A stretch of 64,000 nucleotides of DNA from Atlantibacter sp. RC6 (GTDB lineage Bacteria > Pseudomonadota > Gammaproteobacteria > Enterobacterales > Enterobacteriaceae). The stretch is taken from the NCBI RefSeq assembly GCF_014193285.1, contig NZ_JACHZE010000001.1:248001-312000 (forward strand). Direction: 5' to 3'. The position numbers and the translations under genes are program-made. The notes beneath the pieces were generated by a model. It was given only the letters and a program-made list of their open reading frames with translations. It was not told the DNA's origin and did not search any database. Below, in pieces: positions 23,106-32,290 of this stretch (position 1 is its first letter; every line of letters begins with the position of its first letter).

Positions 23106-24206
23106 TTAGCGTTGGTCATCCTCCAAGCCTAACTCACCCACGCCATTGTCGCCGCCGATTTCTGCCCGTGCGGCATGTCGCGTGGCCTGCGCCACCGTTC
23201 CGTAATCCTGCATTCTGCCCTGCAATAGCAAGTTATAAACCGGCGCGCCAGGGCGGTTAAGGCGGTTTTGTAGAATGTGGACCGCTTCGACGCCCAGTTC
23301 CCGGCAAGGGACCGCGATGCCATTGACGCGGGTATCCAGCAGGTTTTCCAGGTTCCAGGCAAAATCAGTGGTCATCAATGATATCTGATGCGGGATTTGC
23401 AAATTACGTTGCGCCAGAACCCGCATTACGCCAGCGGTCATCCCCACGCTACCGGGGAAAATCGCTTCCGGCCACGCGCCGGGTGGGCACGCGTCCAACC
23501 ACGCGCGCAACGCCTGTTCGGTTTCGTCGGTGGTAAAACCTTCGGTAACGATCAACGCGTTTTGCGGATTGAATGGCACATGATGAAAACGATACGCTTC
23601 TTTCACCCCGTCCAGCCGATCATACAGTGTCTCGCGGCGCAGGCAGGTAATGGTGATTATCCGCCGGTGACCACGCTCAAATAAATAATTCAGCGCATTA
23701 AAACCGATAGCGCGATGATCGGGCGATACCGCGTCTAATTCCATCTCGCGATCGTGGGTGTTAATCAATACGCAAGGCTTATTTAGCGTGACCGCCAATT
23801 TGCGTATTGTCGGGTCGTCATTACCGATAATAATAATGGCGTTAATATCGTTGTGCCGGACTTTATCGAGAAAAAAACCGATGTCGGCATGTTGCTCTTC
23901 GAGCCCGCAAAACGATAGATAAACATTCCAGGGCGCCACGGCGTCGGCAATGCCTTTGGTCACTTCGCGATAAAAAATATCGCCCCGGCCATTAAAGGTC
24001 CGGGCGGGGGCAAATACCGCAATCCCCTTGATCAGCAAGCGGCCAAAAGTCAGTTCATCCAGCACGCCCAGCTCCCGGGCGCACTGGATAATCGCTTCCC
24101 GCGCCCGATCGCTGGTATAGGCTTTGCCACTTAATACGCGCGAAACCGTACTGACGGAATAGCCCGTTAGCCCGGCGATTTTATCCATTTTCAGCTTGCC
24201 AGACAT
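23106..24206 (-). CDS. LacI/GalR-family transcriptional regulator of the oxidoreductase island
   Basis: The N-terminal LacI HTH is clear: KMDKIAGLTGYSVSTVSR followed by VLSGKAYTSDRAREA. The remaining ~300 residues form a periplasmic-binding-protein-like sensor domain, with INAIIIIGNDDPTIRKLA, AIGFNALNYLFERGHRRI and the late VNGIAVPCRELGVEAVHIL block. The C-terminal tail is charged. It is divergent from four Gfo/Idh/MocA genes, a symporter and a glycosidase, so it is most likely their local repressor, with a sugar or glycoside as inducer. The exact ligand cannot be read from the sequence. I do not recognise a named orthologue; the length (366 residues) is normal for the family. Confidence 0.92.
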   Translation of the reverse strand: MSGKLKMDKIAGLTGYSVSTVSRVLSGKAYTSDRAREAIIQCARELGVLDELTFGRLLIKGIAVFAPARTFNGRGDIFYREVTKGIADAVAPWNVYLSFCGLEEQHADIGFFLDKVRHNDINAIIIIGNDDPTIRKLAVTLNKPCVLINTHDREMELDAVSPDHRAIGFNALNYLFERGHRRIITITCLRRETLYDRLDGVKEAYRFHHVPFNPQNALIVTEGFTTDETEQALRAWLDACPPGAWPEAIFPGSVGMTAGVMRVLAQRNLQIPHQISLMTTDFAWNLENLLDTRVNGIAVPCRELGVEAVHILQNRLNRPGAPVYNLLLQGRMQDYGTVAQATRHAARAEIGGDNGVGELGLEDDQR

Positions 24207-24234
24207 AATGTGATCTCCCTCTCAATCACTTTCT

Positions 24235-24246
24235 GCAAATTTTTGC
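24235..24246. promoter_or_regulatory. Candidate operator in the divergent island promoter region
   Basis: GCAAA-TT-TTTGC is a perfect inverted repeat close to the regulator start. TTTGC recurs at 24255-24259, and TTATTTGC occurs twice at 24275-24282 and 24298-24305, 23 bp apart. Repeated TTTGC elements in a 190-bp divergent promoter region are consistent with binding by a dimeric LacI-type regulator or with promoter composition; no central CpG typical of LacI operators is present. Confidence 0.3.
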
Positions 24247-24396
24247 CGTTCCAGTTTGCTGATTTTAAAAAACTTTATTTGCGGCTTAATGCTTTTCTTA
24301 TTTGCCTTGCGAGATTTATCAGAGATTCGCTTTGTCGCCATCGCCGCCATTTTTTATTTTCTGGCTGACCGCAGCTGAAAATAATAAAGGTGAAAA

Positions 24397-25551
24397 ATGG
24401 ATAAAGTACGCTTTGGCATTATTGGCATCGGTAATATCGGCACCGTGCATACGCGTTATTTACTGGCCGGAGAAATAAAACAGGCCCGCCTTACCGCCGT
24501 CTGCGATAACAATCCAGAAAAACATCCGGCGATTAAACAAATGGTGGGCGACGCCATCCCCCTGTTCAGCGATGCGCAGGAGATGCTGGATAGCGGGCTT
24601 ATCGACGCCGTCATTGTCGCCACGCCCCACTACGCCCACCCCACTCTGTCGATGATGGCGATGCGTCGCGGCATCCATACGCTATGCGAAAAACCGGCGG
24701 GGGTGTACACCGCGCAAGTGGAAGAGATGAACGCCTGCGCCCGAGAGTGCGATGTGGTGTTTGGCATCATGTATAACCAGCGGCCCAACCCGCTGTACCA
24801 GAAAGTGAAGGATCTTATCGACAGCGGCGAACTGGGCGAAATTCGCCGTTCGAACTGGATTATCACTAACTGGTATCGCTCGCAAAGCTATTACAACTCC
24901 GGCGGCTGGCGCGCCACCTGGAAAGGCGAAGGCGGCGGCGTTCTGCTTAACCAGGACCCGCACCAGCTCGATCTCTGGCAGTGGCTGGTCGGCATGCCGG
25001 TACGGTTGCGCGCTTTCTGCCAGTTCGGCAAACACCGGCAGATTGAGGTGGAAGATGAGGTCACCGCCTATGCCGAATACGCCAACGGCGCGACCGGCGT
25101 GTTTATCACCACCGTGGCAGAAACCCCCGGGACTAACCGGCTGGAAATTGTCGGCGATCGCGGCAAGGTGGTGGTGGAAAACGGTCAGTTGCAGTTCTGG
25201 CGGCTACGCGAGTCGGAAACGGCGTTTAACGCCCGCTGGGACAAGGGTTTCGGCGAGCCGGAATGCTGGCAGGTGCAGGTCCCTGTCGGGCCGGAATGCA
25301 GCGATCACCAGGTGATTACGGCGAATTTCACCGACGCCATTTTGCACCACACCCCGCTCATCGCCCCAGGGCTTGAGGGAATACGCGGGTTAACCCTCTC
25401 CAATGCCATGCACCTTTCAACCTGGACTGACGACTGGGTCACGCTGCCTCTGGACTCGCAACGCTACCTGGCGCTGCTGCAACAGCGTATCGCCCATTCG
25501 CAGGAGAAACAGGTGGTAAGCCGCACGCTGGACGCTTCCGGCAGTTGGTAA
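24397..25551 (+). CDS. Gfo/Idh/MocA-family oxidoreductase (1 of 4 in the island)
   Basis: NAD(P)-dependent sugar or cyclitol oxidoreductase fold. The Rossmann motif GIIGIGNIGTVHTRY, the LCEKPAG motif with the conserved Lys, and the catalytic stretch GGGVLLNQDPHQLDLWQWL (Asp and His) are all intact. The substrate-side segment SGGWRATWKGEG is also typical. Length is 384 residues, with no signal peptide, so the enzyme is cytoplasmic. It is the first gene of an apparent six-gene operon, followed after 13 bases by the second oxidoreductase. Members of this family oxidise C2, C3 or other hydroxyls of free sugars, glycosides or inositols; the substrate here is not evident. Confidence 0.93.
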   Translation: MDKVRFGIIGIGNIGTVHTRYLLAGEIKQARLTAVCDNNPEKHPAIKQMVGDAIPLFSDAQEMLDSGLIDAVIVATPHYAHPTLSMMAMRRGIHTLCEKPAGVYTAQVEEMNACARECDVVFGIMYNQRPNPLYQKVKDLIDSGELGEIRRSNWIITNWYRSQSYYNSGGWRATWKGEGGGVLLNQDPHQLDLWQWLVGMPVRLRAFCQFGKHRQIEVEDEVTAYAEYANGATGVFITTVAETPGTNRLEIVGDRGKVVVENGQLQFWRLRESETAFNARWDKGFGEPECWQVQVPVGPECSDHQVITANFTDAILHHTPLIAPGLEGIRGLTLSNAMHLSTWTDDWVTLPLDSQRYLALLQQRIAHSQEKQVVSRTLDASGSW

Positions 25552-25564
25552 TCAGGAGGGTGCC

Positions 25565-26749
25565 ATGTTGAAGATCGCTATTGTCGGGACCGGCAATATT
25601 TCCCATCACCATATCCAGGCGTATTTACGCTTTCCCGAGCGTTGTGTCATCACCGCGCTGGTGGATATTTACCCGGAAAAGGCGCGTGAAAAGCAGTCCC
25701 GCTATGGATTGACAGGCGCGCGGGTCTACAGCAGCCACACGCAGATGCTGGAAGAGGACGGCATGATTGATGTGGTGGATATCTGCACGCCGCCCTATGT
25801 GCATGCCGCCATCGCCATCGACGCGTTACAGGCCGGCAAACATGTGCTGTGTGAAAAACCGATGGCCGCCTCGCTGGAAGAGTGCGACGCGATGCTTGCC
25901 GCCCGCAAGGCAAGCGGCAAGCTGCTTTCAGTCATCGCCCAGAACCGTTTTACCGATGCGCTGTGGCGGCTAAAAGCGGTTATCGACACCGGCCTGGCGG
26001 GGAAAATCTGCCATGCCCAGGTAGATTCATTGTGGTGGCGCGGCCACTGTTATTACGATTTATGGTGGCGCGGCACCTGGCAAAAAGAGGGCGGCGGCTG
26101 CACCCTCAACCACGCGGTCCATCATATCGATGCCCTGCAGTGGATGCTCGGTCAACCCAGCGAAGTGATGGCGATGATGACTAACGTCGCTCATAACAAT
26201 GCCGAAGTGGAAGATCTGAGCGCTGCGCTGTTCCGCTACCCGAACGGCGCGCTGGCGCAGTTGACCGCTTCCGTGGTTCATCACGGCGAAGAACAAAAAA
26301 TCGTTATCCAGGGCGAGAAAGCGCGCTTATCCGCCCCCTGGCAGGTGTGTGCCAGCCAGTCGGGAGATAATGGTTTCCCGCTGGCTGACCGGGATCTCAC
26401 CCTCGAAGCCAGGCTGAATGAGGCCTGGCATAACGTCGCGCCGCGCCCTTATACCCTGCACTGCGGGCAGATTGATGACCTGTTAACCGCCATCGAACAG
26501 CACACCTCCCCGTTAGTGGATGGCCACCAGGGGAGGCAAGCGCTGGAGCTGATCACCGCGATTTACCAGTCCGCCATTACCCGCAGCGTTGTGACGCTCC
26601 CCCTCTCCCGCGACAACCCCTTTTATCAAACCGGCGGCATTGCCGGGGGCGCGCCGCGTTTTTATCAAAAATCAGCGTCGGTGGCGAATTTCCGCGAAAC
26701 CGAGGCGATTCCATTAGCAAAAGCGTTAGATAAGGGAATGACATCATGA
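25565..26749 (+). CDS. Gfo/Idh/MocA-family oxidoreductase (2 of 4)
   Basis: A second intact family member of 394 residues: AIVGTGNISHHHIQAY, LCEKPMAASLEEC and EGGGCTLNHAVHHIDALQW (catalytic Asp/His region). DLWWRGTWQKEGG matches the substrate-binding loop. An aromatic- and His-rich stretch (LWWRGHCYYDLWWRG) may line the active site. AGGAGGGTGCC precedes the ATG. It ends in a 4-base ATGA overlap with the third oxidoreductase. Substrate is unknown; the C-terminal ~50 residues extend beyond the usual core. Confidence 0.92.
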   Translation: MLKIAIVGTGNISHHHIQAYLRFPERCVITALVDIYPEKAREKQSRYGLTGARVYSSHTQMLEEDGMIDVVDICTPPYVHAAIAIDALQAGKHVLCEKPMAASLEECDAMLAARKASGKLLSVIAQNRFTDALWRLKAVIDTGLAGKICHAQVDSLWWRGHCYYDLWWRGTWQKEGGGCTLNHAVHHIDALQWMLGQPSEVMAMMTNVAHNNAEVEDLSAALFRYPNGALAQLTASVVHHGEEQKIVIQGEKARLSAPWQVCASQSGDNGFPLADRDLTLEARLNEAWHNVAPRPYTLHCGQIDDLLTAIEQHTSPLVDGHQGRQALELITAIYQSAITRSVVTLPLSRDNPFYQTGGIAGGAPRFYQKSASVANFRETEAIPLAKALDKGMTS

Positions 26750-27813
26750 ACAAAAATGATGGGATGAACTATGCGCCGGTCGGCAAACCGCAGCCGGTCG
26801 TGAAACCGGGCGAATTCGTGTTTGCCGCCGCCGCTCTTGACCACGGCCATATCTACGGCATGTGTAACGGATTGATTGAGGCGGGCGCCACGCTGAAGTG
26901 GGTCTGGGACCCTGACCCGGCAAAGTGCGAGGAATTTCTGCGCCACTATCCGCAAGTGCGCGTCGCGGATTCCCTGGAAATTATCCTCGCTGACAGCCAG
27001 GTGAAACTGGTGGCCGGGGCTGGCGTGCCGTCGGAGCGTTGCGCGCTGGGGCTGGCAGTGATGGAGGCCGGAAAAGACTATTTTGTCGATAAAGCCCCGC
27101 TCACGACTCTGGATCAGCTTGCCGACGCCAGGGCGATGGTGGAAAAAACCGGGCGCAAATACGCGGTCTATTACAGCGAGCGGCTGCATGTTGAAAGCGC
27201 GGTGTTCGCCGGGCAGTTGGTAGAACAGGGGGCGATTGGTCAGGTGGTGCAAACCCTGGGAACCGGGCCGCACCGCGAAGGGAAAGGCCGCCCCGCGTGG
27301 TTTTATCAACGGCGTTATTTTGGCGGATTGCTGTGCGACATCGGCAGCCATCAGATTGAGCAGTTTCTCTATTTCACCGGCAACGAAGACGCGCGGATCG
27401 TGGCAAGCCAGGCGCTGAACGTTGCCCATCCCCAGTATCCCGAATTTGAAGATTACGGCGACGCGCTGCTGTGCGGCGCCAACGGCGCACGAGGGTTTTT
27501 CCGCTGCGACTGGTTTACTCCCGATGGGCTGCCTACCTGGGGCGATGGCCGCCTGACGCTACTCGGCACCAAAGGCTATATCGAAATCCGCAAATACGTC
27601 GATTTAACACGTGGCGATCAGGACGTGGTCTACCTGGTGAACCATGAAGGTGTGTTCCGCTACCCGGTCGCCGGAAAAGTCGGGTTTCCTTACTTCGGCA
27701 AACTGATCCTTGACTGCCTGAACCGCACCGAAAACGCCATGACCCAGGCGCATGCGTTTAAGGCCGCCGAATTGTGCATCAAGGCCCAAATGCTGGCTAA
27801 TGCGGCGTGCTAA
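26746..27813 (+). CDS. Divergent Gfo/Idh/MocA-family protein with altered nucleotide motif (3 of 4)
   Basis: A 355-residue protein recognisable by overall fold: GLAVMEAGKDYFVDKAPLTT stands where the EKP motif normally lies (Lys kept as DKA), and YFGGLLCDIGSHQIEQFLYF stands where the Asp/His catalytic block lies. The N-terminal glycine motif GxGxxG is replaced by AALDHGHIYGM, so the dinucleotide loop differs from the other three. I recall a DHGHIYGM-type subfamily in glycoside-oxidation loci, but I cannot prove membership. Start ATG 26746 overlaps the preceding stop. The role could be a dehydrogenase with tightly held cofactor or a lyase/isomerase. Confidence 0.85.
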   Translation: MNKNDGMNYAPVGKPQPVVKPGEFVFAAAALDHGHIYGMCNGLIEAGATLKWVWDPDPAKCEEFLRHYPQVRVADSLEIILADSQVKLVAGAGVPSERCALGLAVMEAGKDYFVDKAPLTTLDQLADARAMVEKTGRKYAVYYSERLHVESAVFAGQLVEQGAIGQVVQTLGTGPHREGKGRPAWFYQRRYFGGLLCDIGSHQIEQFLYFTGNEDARIVASQALNVAHPQYPEFEDYGDALLCGANGARGFFRCDWFTPDGLPTWGDGRLTLLGTKGYIEIRKYVDLTRGDQDVVYLVNHEGVFRYPVAGKVGFPYFGKLILDCLNRTENAMTQAHAFKAAELCIKAQMLANAAC

Positions 27814-27822
27814 GGAGGCGTG

Positions 27823-28839
27823 ATGAACATTAAAGCCGCCATTATTGGTTGCGGAGCCATTCACCACTGCCATGTGGACGCGCTGCGCCGCTTGCCGGAT
27901 GCCTCGCTGCGGGCCGTGGTGGATAACGATATCACCCGGGGCAAACGGCGGGCGGCGGATTACGGCTGCGATTTTTATCAGGATTATCGCGAAATGCTGC
28001 GTAGCCCGACGATTGATGTGGTGCATATCTGTACGCCGCACTACCTGCATAAAGAGATGATCCTCGCCGCGCTTCAGGCCGGGAAGCATGTGTTTTGCGA
28101 AAAGCCCGTGGCGATGAATAGCTGCGAAGCGGCGGAGATCGCACGGGTTGCAGCGCGCACCCGCAAGCAGGTCGCCATCTGCTATCAGAATCGTTACAAC
28201 CCCACCAGCCAGGCGATGGCCAGGGAGTTAGCCGCTGCTCGCCTCGGCAAGATGCTGAGTATCAAAGCGTCCCTCACCTGGTCGCGCTCGCCGGAGTATT
28301 ACCTCGACAGCGGCTGGCGCGGGCGCTTCGCGACCGAAGGCGGCAGTTTACTGATCAATCAGGCTATCCATACCCTGGATTTGATGCAGTGGCTGGCGGG
28401 CGGCGTGGTCAGGGTCAAAGGCGTAACCGACAGCAGCTGGCTGGCGTCCACCATCGAGACGGAAGACAGCGCCATGGCGATGCTGGAACTGGCGAACGGG
28501 GCGCGTGGCCTGTTTTACGCCACCAATTGCCACAGCGTCGATTCCCCGCTGGCGCTGGAAATTCATTGTGAACAGGGAACGCTGGCCTTGCGCGACAACA
28601 TCCTGTGGCGCATCACCCCCCTCGGCCAGCAACAGCTGGCCTGTGATGACGTGCCGCAAGGCACCAAAGGTTACTGGGGCAGCAGCCATCAACAGGCGAT
28701 CGGCGATTTCTACCAGGCGATCCGCTTTCCCGGCACCGGGAGTTATTGCGGCGTCGCGGATGCCAGCCAGTCATTACGTCTCGTTGAAGCCATCTATCAA
28801 TCATCGCAATTACGGCAATGGATAACGGTATCGGGCTAA
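27823..28839 (+). CDS. Gfo/Idh/MocA-family oxidoreductase (4 of 4)
   Basis: Intact family motifs: AAIIGCGAIHHCHVDAL (Rossmann), FCEKPVAMNSCEAAE (EKP) and EGGSLLINQAIHTLDLMQWL (Asp/His). SGWRGRFATEGG is the substrate loop. GGAGG four bases upstream supports the ATG at 27823 (338 residues); a GTG at 27820 would add one residue. The gene follows the third member by nine bases. This member is closer in motif form to members 1 and 2 than to member 3. Confidence 0.92.
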   Translation: MNIKAAIIGCGAIHHCHVDALRRLPDASLRAVVDNDITRGKRRAADYGCDFYQDYREMLRSPTIDVVHICTPHYLHKEMILAALQAGKHVFCEKPVAMNSCEAAEIARVAARTRKQVAICYQNRYNPTSQAMARELAAARLGKMLSIKASLTWSRSPEYYLDSGWRGRFATEGGSLLINQAIHTLDLMQWLAGGVVRVKGVTDSSWLASTIETEDSAMAMLELANGARGLFYATNCHSVDSPLALEIHCEQGTLALRDNILWRITPLGQQQLACDDVPQGTKGYWGSSHQQAIGDFYQAIRFPGTGSYCGVADASQSLRLVEAIYQSSQLRQWITVSG

Positions 28840-28892
28840 CGGCGGGGCACAGCCAGCTGTCATTACATTTCTTCTCACCACGGAATACTATT

Positions 28893-30452
28893 ATGGTCAA
28901 ACCAACGGAACGCAGAATCGGCTATGGGATTGCCATTGGCTATGGCGTCACCGATCTTTTCGGCGGCGGTGCTTTCGCGATAATTGGCTCCTGGTTACTC
29001 TATTTTTACACCACCTATTGCGGATTATCGGTATTAGAGGCGGGGTCGATTTTTGCCATCGCCCGGGTTATCGATGCGCTATTAAGCCCCATCATGGGCT
29101 ATATAACCGATAATTTCGGTGACACCTGGCTCGGTAGAAAATTTGGCCGCCGCCGTTTCTTCTTATTACTCAGCTCGCCGCTGATGCTGCTGTATTCTTT
29201 GTTGTGGGTAACCGGCATGAACTACGCCTATTACCTCGGCACTTATTTATCCATTGAGTTGCTTTCCGCCATGGTGCTGGTGCCGTGGGAAACACTGGCG
29301 GCGGAAATGACCAACCGCTATGAAGAGCGGAGCCGGTTGTCAGGCATGCGGATGATTTGTTCGCAACTGGGCGGGTTTCTCGCGGTCTCCGTGCCCGGCA
29401 TTATTATGCAGTTTACCGGCAAGGATAATTCGTTAACCTATACCCTTAACGGCCTGATATTCTCGGTGATATTTTGCATCGCGGTATTTATTACCTGGCG
29501 TTGCACCTGGGAGGCGAAAGATATCCAGCATCCCTCTTCCCATATTCCCTCCCCCACTCGCCATTCCGGGCTACTGAATCATTTAAAATATCTGGTGCTC
29601 GATCTGCTGTCGTCATTTCGTATTCGCGCCTTTCGGCTGCATATTATTATTTATATCTTCTCCTTCACGGCGATGGATGTGTTTGGCGCAGTATTCGCCT
29701 ATTACGTCATATATTGCCTGAGCCAGGACGCCGCTTCGGTTTCCGGTTGGTTAAGCGTCGCCGCCTTTGCGTCGGTTCCTGGTACATGGCTATTTATGCA
29801 ACTGCTGAATAAGGCGGGGATCTCGCCGTCGTCGGCGTTACGCCTTGCCTACGGCTGCATTCTGGCGGTGCTGTGCTTTTTATTTGTGGTGTATATCAGC
29901 GACATCACGGCATCCAGCCTGGCGTTCTCAGCGGTGTTTATTGTGCTCGGGGCGGCCCGCGCGGGGCTCTATTATATTCCGTGGAATATCTACAGCTTTA
30001 TTCCGGATATTGATGAAATGGTCACCCAGCAGCGCCGGGAGGGGATATTCGCTGGCGTGATGGTATTAACCCGCAAAAGCACGGTGGCGCTGGCGATATT
30101 GCTGATCAGCATGGTGCTGGAAGCCAGCGGCTTTGTGAAAGGCAACGGCGTTCAGCCGGAAAGCGCCCTGCACGCCATTATCGGCCTGATGGTTTTCGCC
30201 ACCGCCGCGCTGCTCGCCGTGAGTTTTATTGTGACCTACAAATTTGCGCTGACGCGTGATACCCACAAATTGCTGATTAAAGAGATTGCCCGGCGGCGCA
30301 TGGGCGGTAAGCCGGGGGATTGCGATGCCCAAACCCGGCGGGTGGTAAAACAGCTGACGGGTTATGAGTATGACCAGGTTTGGGGCGGCGACGCGACACG
30401 ACGGCTGGTGGGGGATACGCCGGGTACGATCTACGGTAAGGACATCCTGTGA
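28893..30452 (+). CDS. GPH-type (glycoside-pentoside-hexuronide:cation) symporter
   Basis: An inner-membrane MFS-fold protein with about 12 hydrophobic helices. The N-terminal half carries the GPH hallmarks [31 protein letters not shown] and the loop [16 protein letters not shown], and [21 protein letters not shown] follows. The start ATG at 28893 ([12 protein letters not shown]) gives 519 residues; the frame is open further upstream without homology. The C-terminus has a cytoplasmic extension after the last helix. It sits between the oxidoreductases and the glycosidase and so probably imports their substrate with H+ or Na+. Confidence 0.9.
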   Translation: MVKPTERRIGYGIAIGYGVTDLFGGGAFAIIGSWLLYFYTTYCGLSVLEAGSIFAIARVIDALLSPIMGYITDNFGDTWLGRKFGRRRFFLLLSSPLMLLYSLLWVTGMNYAYYLGTYLSIELLSAMVLVPWETLAAEMTNRYEERSRLSGMRMICSQLGGFLAVSVPGIIMQFTGKDNSLTYTLNGLIFSVIFCIAVFITWRCTWEAKDIQHPSSHIPSPTRHSGLLNHLKYLVLDLLSSFRIRAFRLHIIIYIFSFTAMDVFGAVFAYYVIYCLSQDAASVSGWLSVAAFASVPGTWLFMQLLNKAGISPSSALRLAYGCILAVLCFLFVVYISDITASSLAFSAVFIVLGAARAGLYYIPWNIYSFIPDIDEMVTQQRREGIFAGVMVLTRKSTVALAILLISMVLEASGFVKGNGVQPESALHAIIGLMVFATAALLAVSFIVTYKFALTRDTHKLLIKEIARRRMGGKPGDCDAQTRRVVKQLTGYEYDQVWGGDATRRLVGDTPGTIYGKDIL

Positions 30453-31510
30453 CTGAAAAATGGACCTGTGACCAGGCGCGCGCCTGGTCTCAACGGCATC
30501 CCTGGGGATGCGGATTTAACTACCTGCCGCGCACAGCGGTAAACTGGACCGAGATGTGGCAGGCGTCGACCTTTGACCTGGCAACCATCGACCAGGAGCT
30601 GGGCTGGGCCAGGGAGTACGGCTATAACCAACTGCGCACCAACCTGCCACATATCGTCTGGCTCGACGATCGTGCCGGGCTGATGGATCGCATCGACCGG
30701 TTTCTGGGCGTCGCTGCCCGCCACGGCATCCGGGTGATGCTGACGCTGCTGGATGATTGCGCGTTCTCCGGGGATGAGCCGTTTCTCGGTAAGCAAAAAT
30801 CCCCGCTGCCAGGCCTGCATAACAGCCAGGCGGCTGGCAGCCCAGGGCGCGCACGGGTCATCGATCCGGGCTGCTGGCCGGACATTGAGCGTTACGTTAA
30901 CGATATAGTCAGCCACTTTGCTGACGATGCCCGGGTTTTACTCTGGGATCTGTATAACGAACCGGGCAACCGGGGGATTTTTCGCCCTGGCGGCGACAGC
31001 GCCCTGTTCGATGCCCGCCTGGAAATCTATGCCCTGACGCTGATGGTTTCTGCGTTCGGCTGGGCGCGCGCCCAAAATCCGTCGCAGCCGTTGACGGTCG
31101 GCGCCTGGCATATTGCGCCGGGAAGCGCGCCATTCGATCATCCTGTCGACCGCGTGGCGCTGCATCTTTCCGATGTACTGAGCTATCACGCCTATGTCGA
31201 CACCCCTGCCCAGCTTGCCATCCTGACGACACTGGCGGCGTTTAACCGTCCGCTACTCTGTACCGAATGGCTGGCGCGCCATGTCGGCTGCGTGATGACG
31301 GAACAGTTGCCGCTATTTAAGGCGTTGCGCGTCGGCGCATTTCACTGGGGGCTGGTGCAGGGCAAAACCCAGACCTGGCTCCCCTGGCCGGATATCGCCA
31401 TGCGCCACAGCGATGAGGCGTTATGGTTTCATGATGTGCTGACGCCGCACGGCCAGCCATATAGCCAGCAGGAGATGGACATGGTGCGCAGGTTATGTGT
31501 GGCGGGATAA
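30449..31510 (+). CDS. Cytoplasmic clan GH-A-like glycoside hydrolase
   Basis: A 353-residue TIM-barrel hydrolase. The acid/base is likely E171 in [11 protein letters not shown] and the nucleophile E273 in [10 protein letters not shown], the Asn-Glu and Glu pair of clan GH-A retaining enzymes (GH5/GH10-like). H247 in LSYHAYVD and W300 in [14 protein letters not shown] are typical active-site residues. There is no signal peptide, so it acts on an imported small glycoside, not a polymer. The start is GTG at 30449, overlapping the symporter stop as GTGA, with AAGGA seven bases upstream. Family assignment below clan level is uncertain. Confidence 0.88.
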   Translation: MTEKWTCDQARAWSQRHPWGCGFNYLPRTAVNWTEMWQASTFDLATIDQELGWAREYGYNQLRTNLPHIVWLDDRAGLMDRIDRFLGVAARHGIRVMLTLLDDCAFSGDEPFLGKQKSPLPGLHNSQAAGSPGRARVIDPGCWPDIERYVNDIVSHFADDARVLLWDLYNEPGNRGIFRPGGDSALFDARLEIYALTLMVSAFGWARAQNPSQPLTVGAWHIAPGSAPFDHPVDRVALHLSDVLSYHAYVDTPAQLAILTTLAAFNRPLLCTEWLARHVGCVMTEQLPLFKALRVGAFHWGLVQGKTQTWLPWPDIAMRHSDEALWFHDVLTPHGQPYSQQEMDMVRRLCVAG

Positions 31511-31534
31511 ACAAACGGGGCGCGCAGGCCCCGT
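31508..31534 (-). terminator. Terminator of mipA (minus strand)
   Basis: ACGGGGC (31515-31521) and GCCCCGT (31528-31534) form a 7-bp stem. On the minus strand it is followed by TTGTTTATCC, T-rich as expected for the end of mipA. It also lies just after the glycosidase stop. Confidence 0.65.
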
Positions 31535-31543
31535 CGAGTGGCA

Positions 31544-32290
31544 TCAGAAGCTGTAGGTGATGCCGGTGGAGAATACGCCGCTCCAGTTTTGCCCAACCAT
31601 CGGGCTGTCGGTGACTTCGCTGTCGAGGCGGGTGTAGCGGCCGGTGCCGTAAACGTTCCAGCTGTCGGTGAGTTTGTAGTTCACCGTCAGCTCCAGGTAC
31701 GGGTTCCAGCCGCTATCCGGATCGTAGGTTTTCAGGCCGCTGCGGCGGGATTCAGACTGGCTGACGCCGTAATAGTATTCATTATGGTTGTCGCTGGCCC
31801 ACTGTGCGCCGATGCCCGGCGTCAGGGTCAATGCCCCGTTGGTGTAGCGGTACAACCATGCCAAATCCCACAACACGCCGTTGCTGTTATCCAGGGTATC
31901 CCCGGTCAGCGCGGTACGCAGGAAGCCATACTGGGTATGATGCACATAAGAAAGACCGGCCATCAGCGTCGCTTTACGTTTATCGAGCTGGCGTAGCTGG
32001 TTATTGTCGCTGTTTTTCGGTTTGAAATACTGCGGGGAGTAATACGCCATCACCGACAGTTTGTCGGATTCGTCGTTCCACAGGTAAAAACCGGCACCTA
32101 ATGCGCGGACCCAGACATTTTCGCCTTCATAGCCGATCACCGGGAGCGGTAATACATTGTTGTCGTATTGCTTATACGGGCCTTCCACATAGCCCGCGCC
32201 CGCGCCCAGCGTCCAGGGCCCTTCGGCGTGAACAACCGATGCAGCAGAGGCCAGCGCCATTCCCAATGCAAGAAGTTTGAATTTGGTCAC
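31544..32290 (-). CDS. mipA: MltA-interacting protein MipA (OmpV family)
   Basis: Outer-membrane scaffold protein that in E. coli bridges the lytic transglycosylase MltA and PBP1B. A signal peptide (MTKFKLLALGMALASAASVVHA) precedes a beta-barrel with repeated aromatic strands: GAGAGYVEGPYKQYD, ALGAGFYLWNDESDKLS and GDTLDNSNGVLWDLAWLYR. It ends in a terminal Phe (TGITYSF). Length is 248 residues, as in E. coli. In K-12 mipA neighbours yeaE; here the 8-kb carbohydrate island separates them. Confidence 0.95.
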   Translation of the reverse strand: MTKFKLLALGMALASAASVVHAEGPWTLGAGAGYVEGPYKQYDNNVLPLPVIGYEGENVWVRALGAGFYLWNDESDKLSVMAYYSPQYFKPKNSDNNQLRQLDKRKATLMAGLSYVHHTQYGFLRTALTGDTLDNSNGVLWDLAWLYRYTNGALTLTPGIGAQWASDNHNEYYYGVSQSESRRSGLKTYDPDSGWNPYLELTVNYKLTDSWNVYGTGRYTRLDSEVTDSPMVGQNWSGVFSTGITYSF

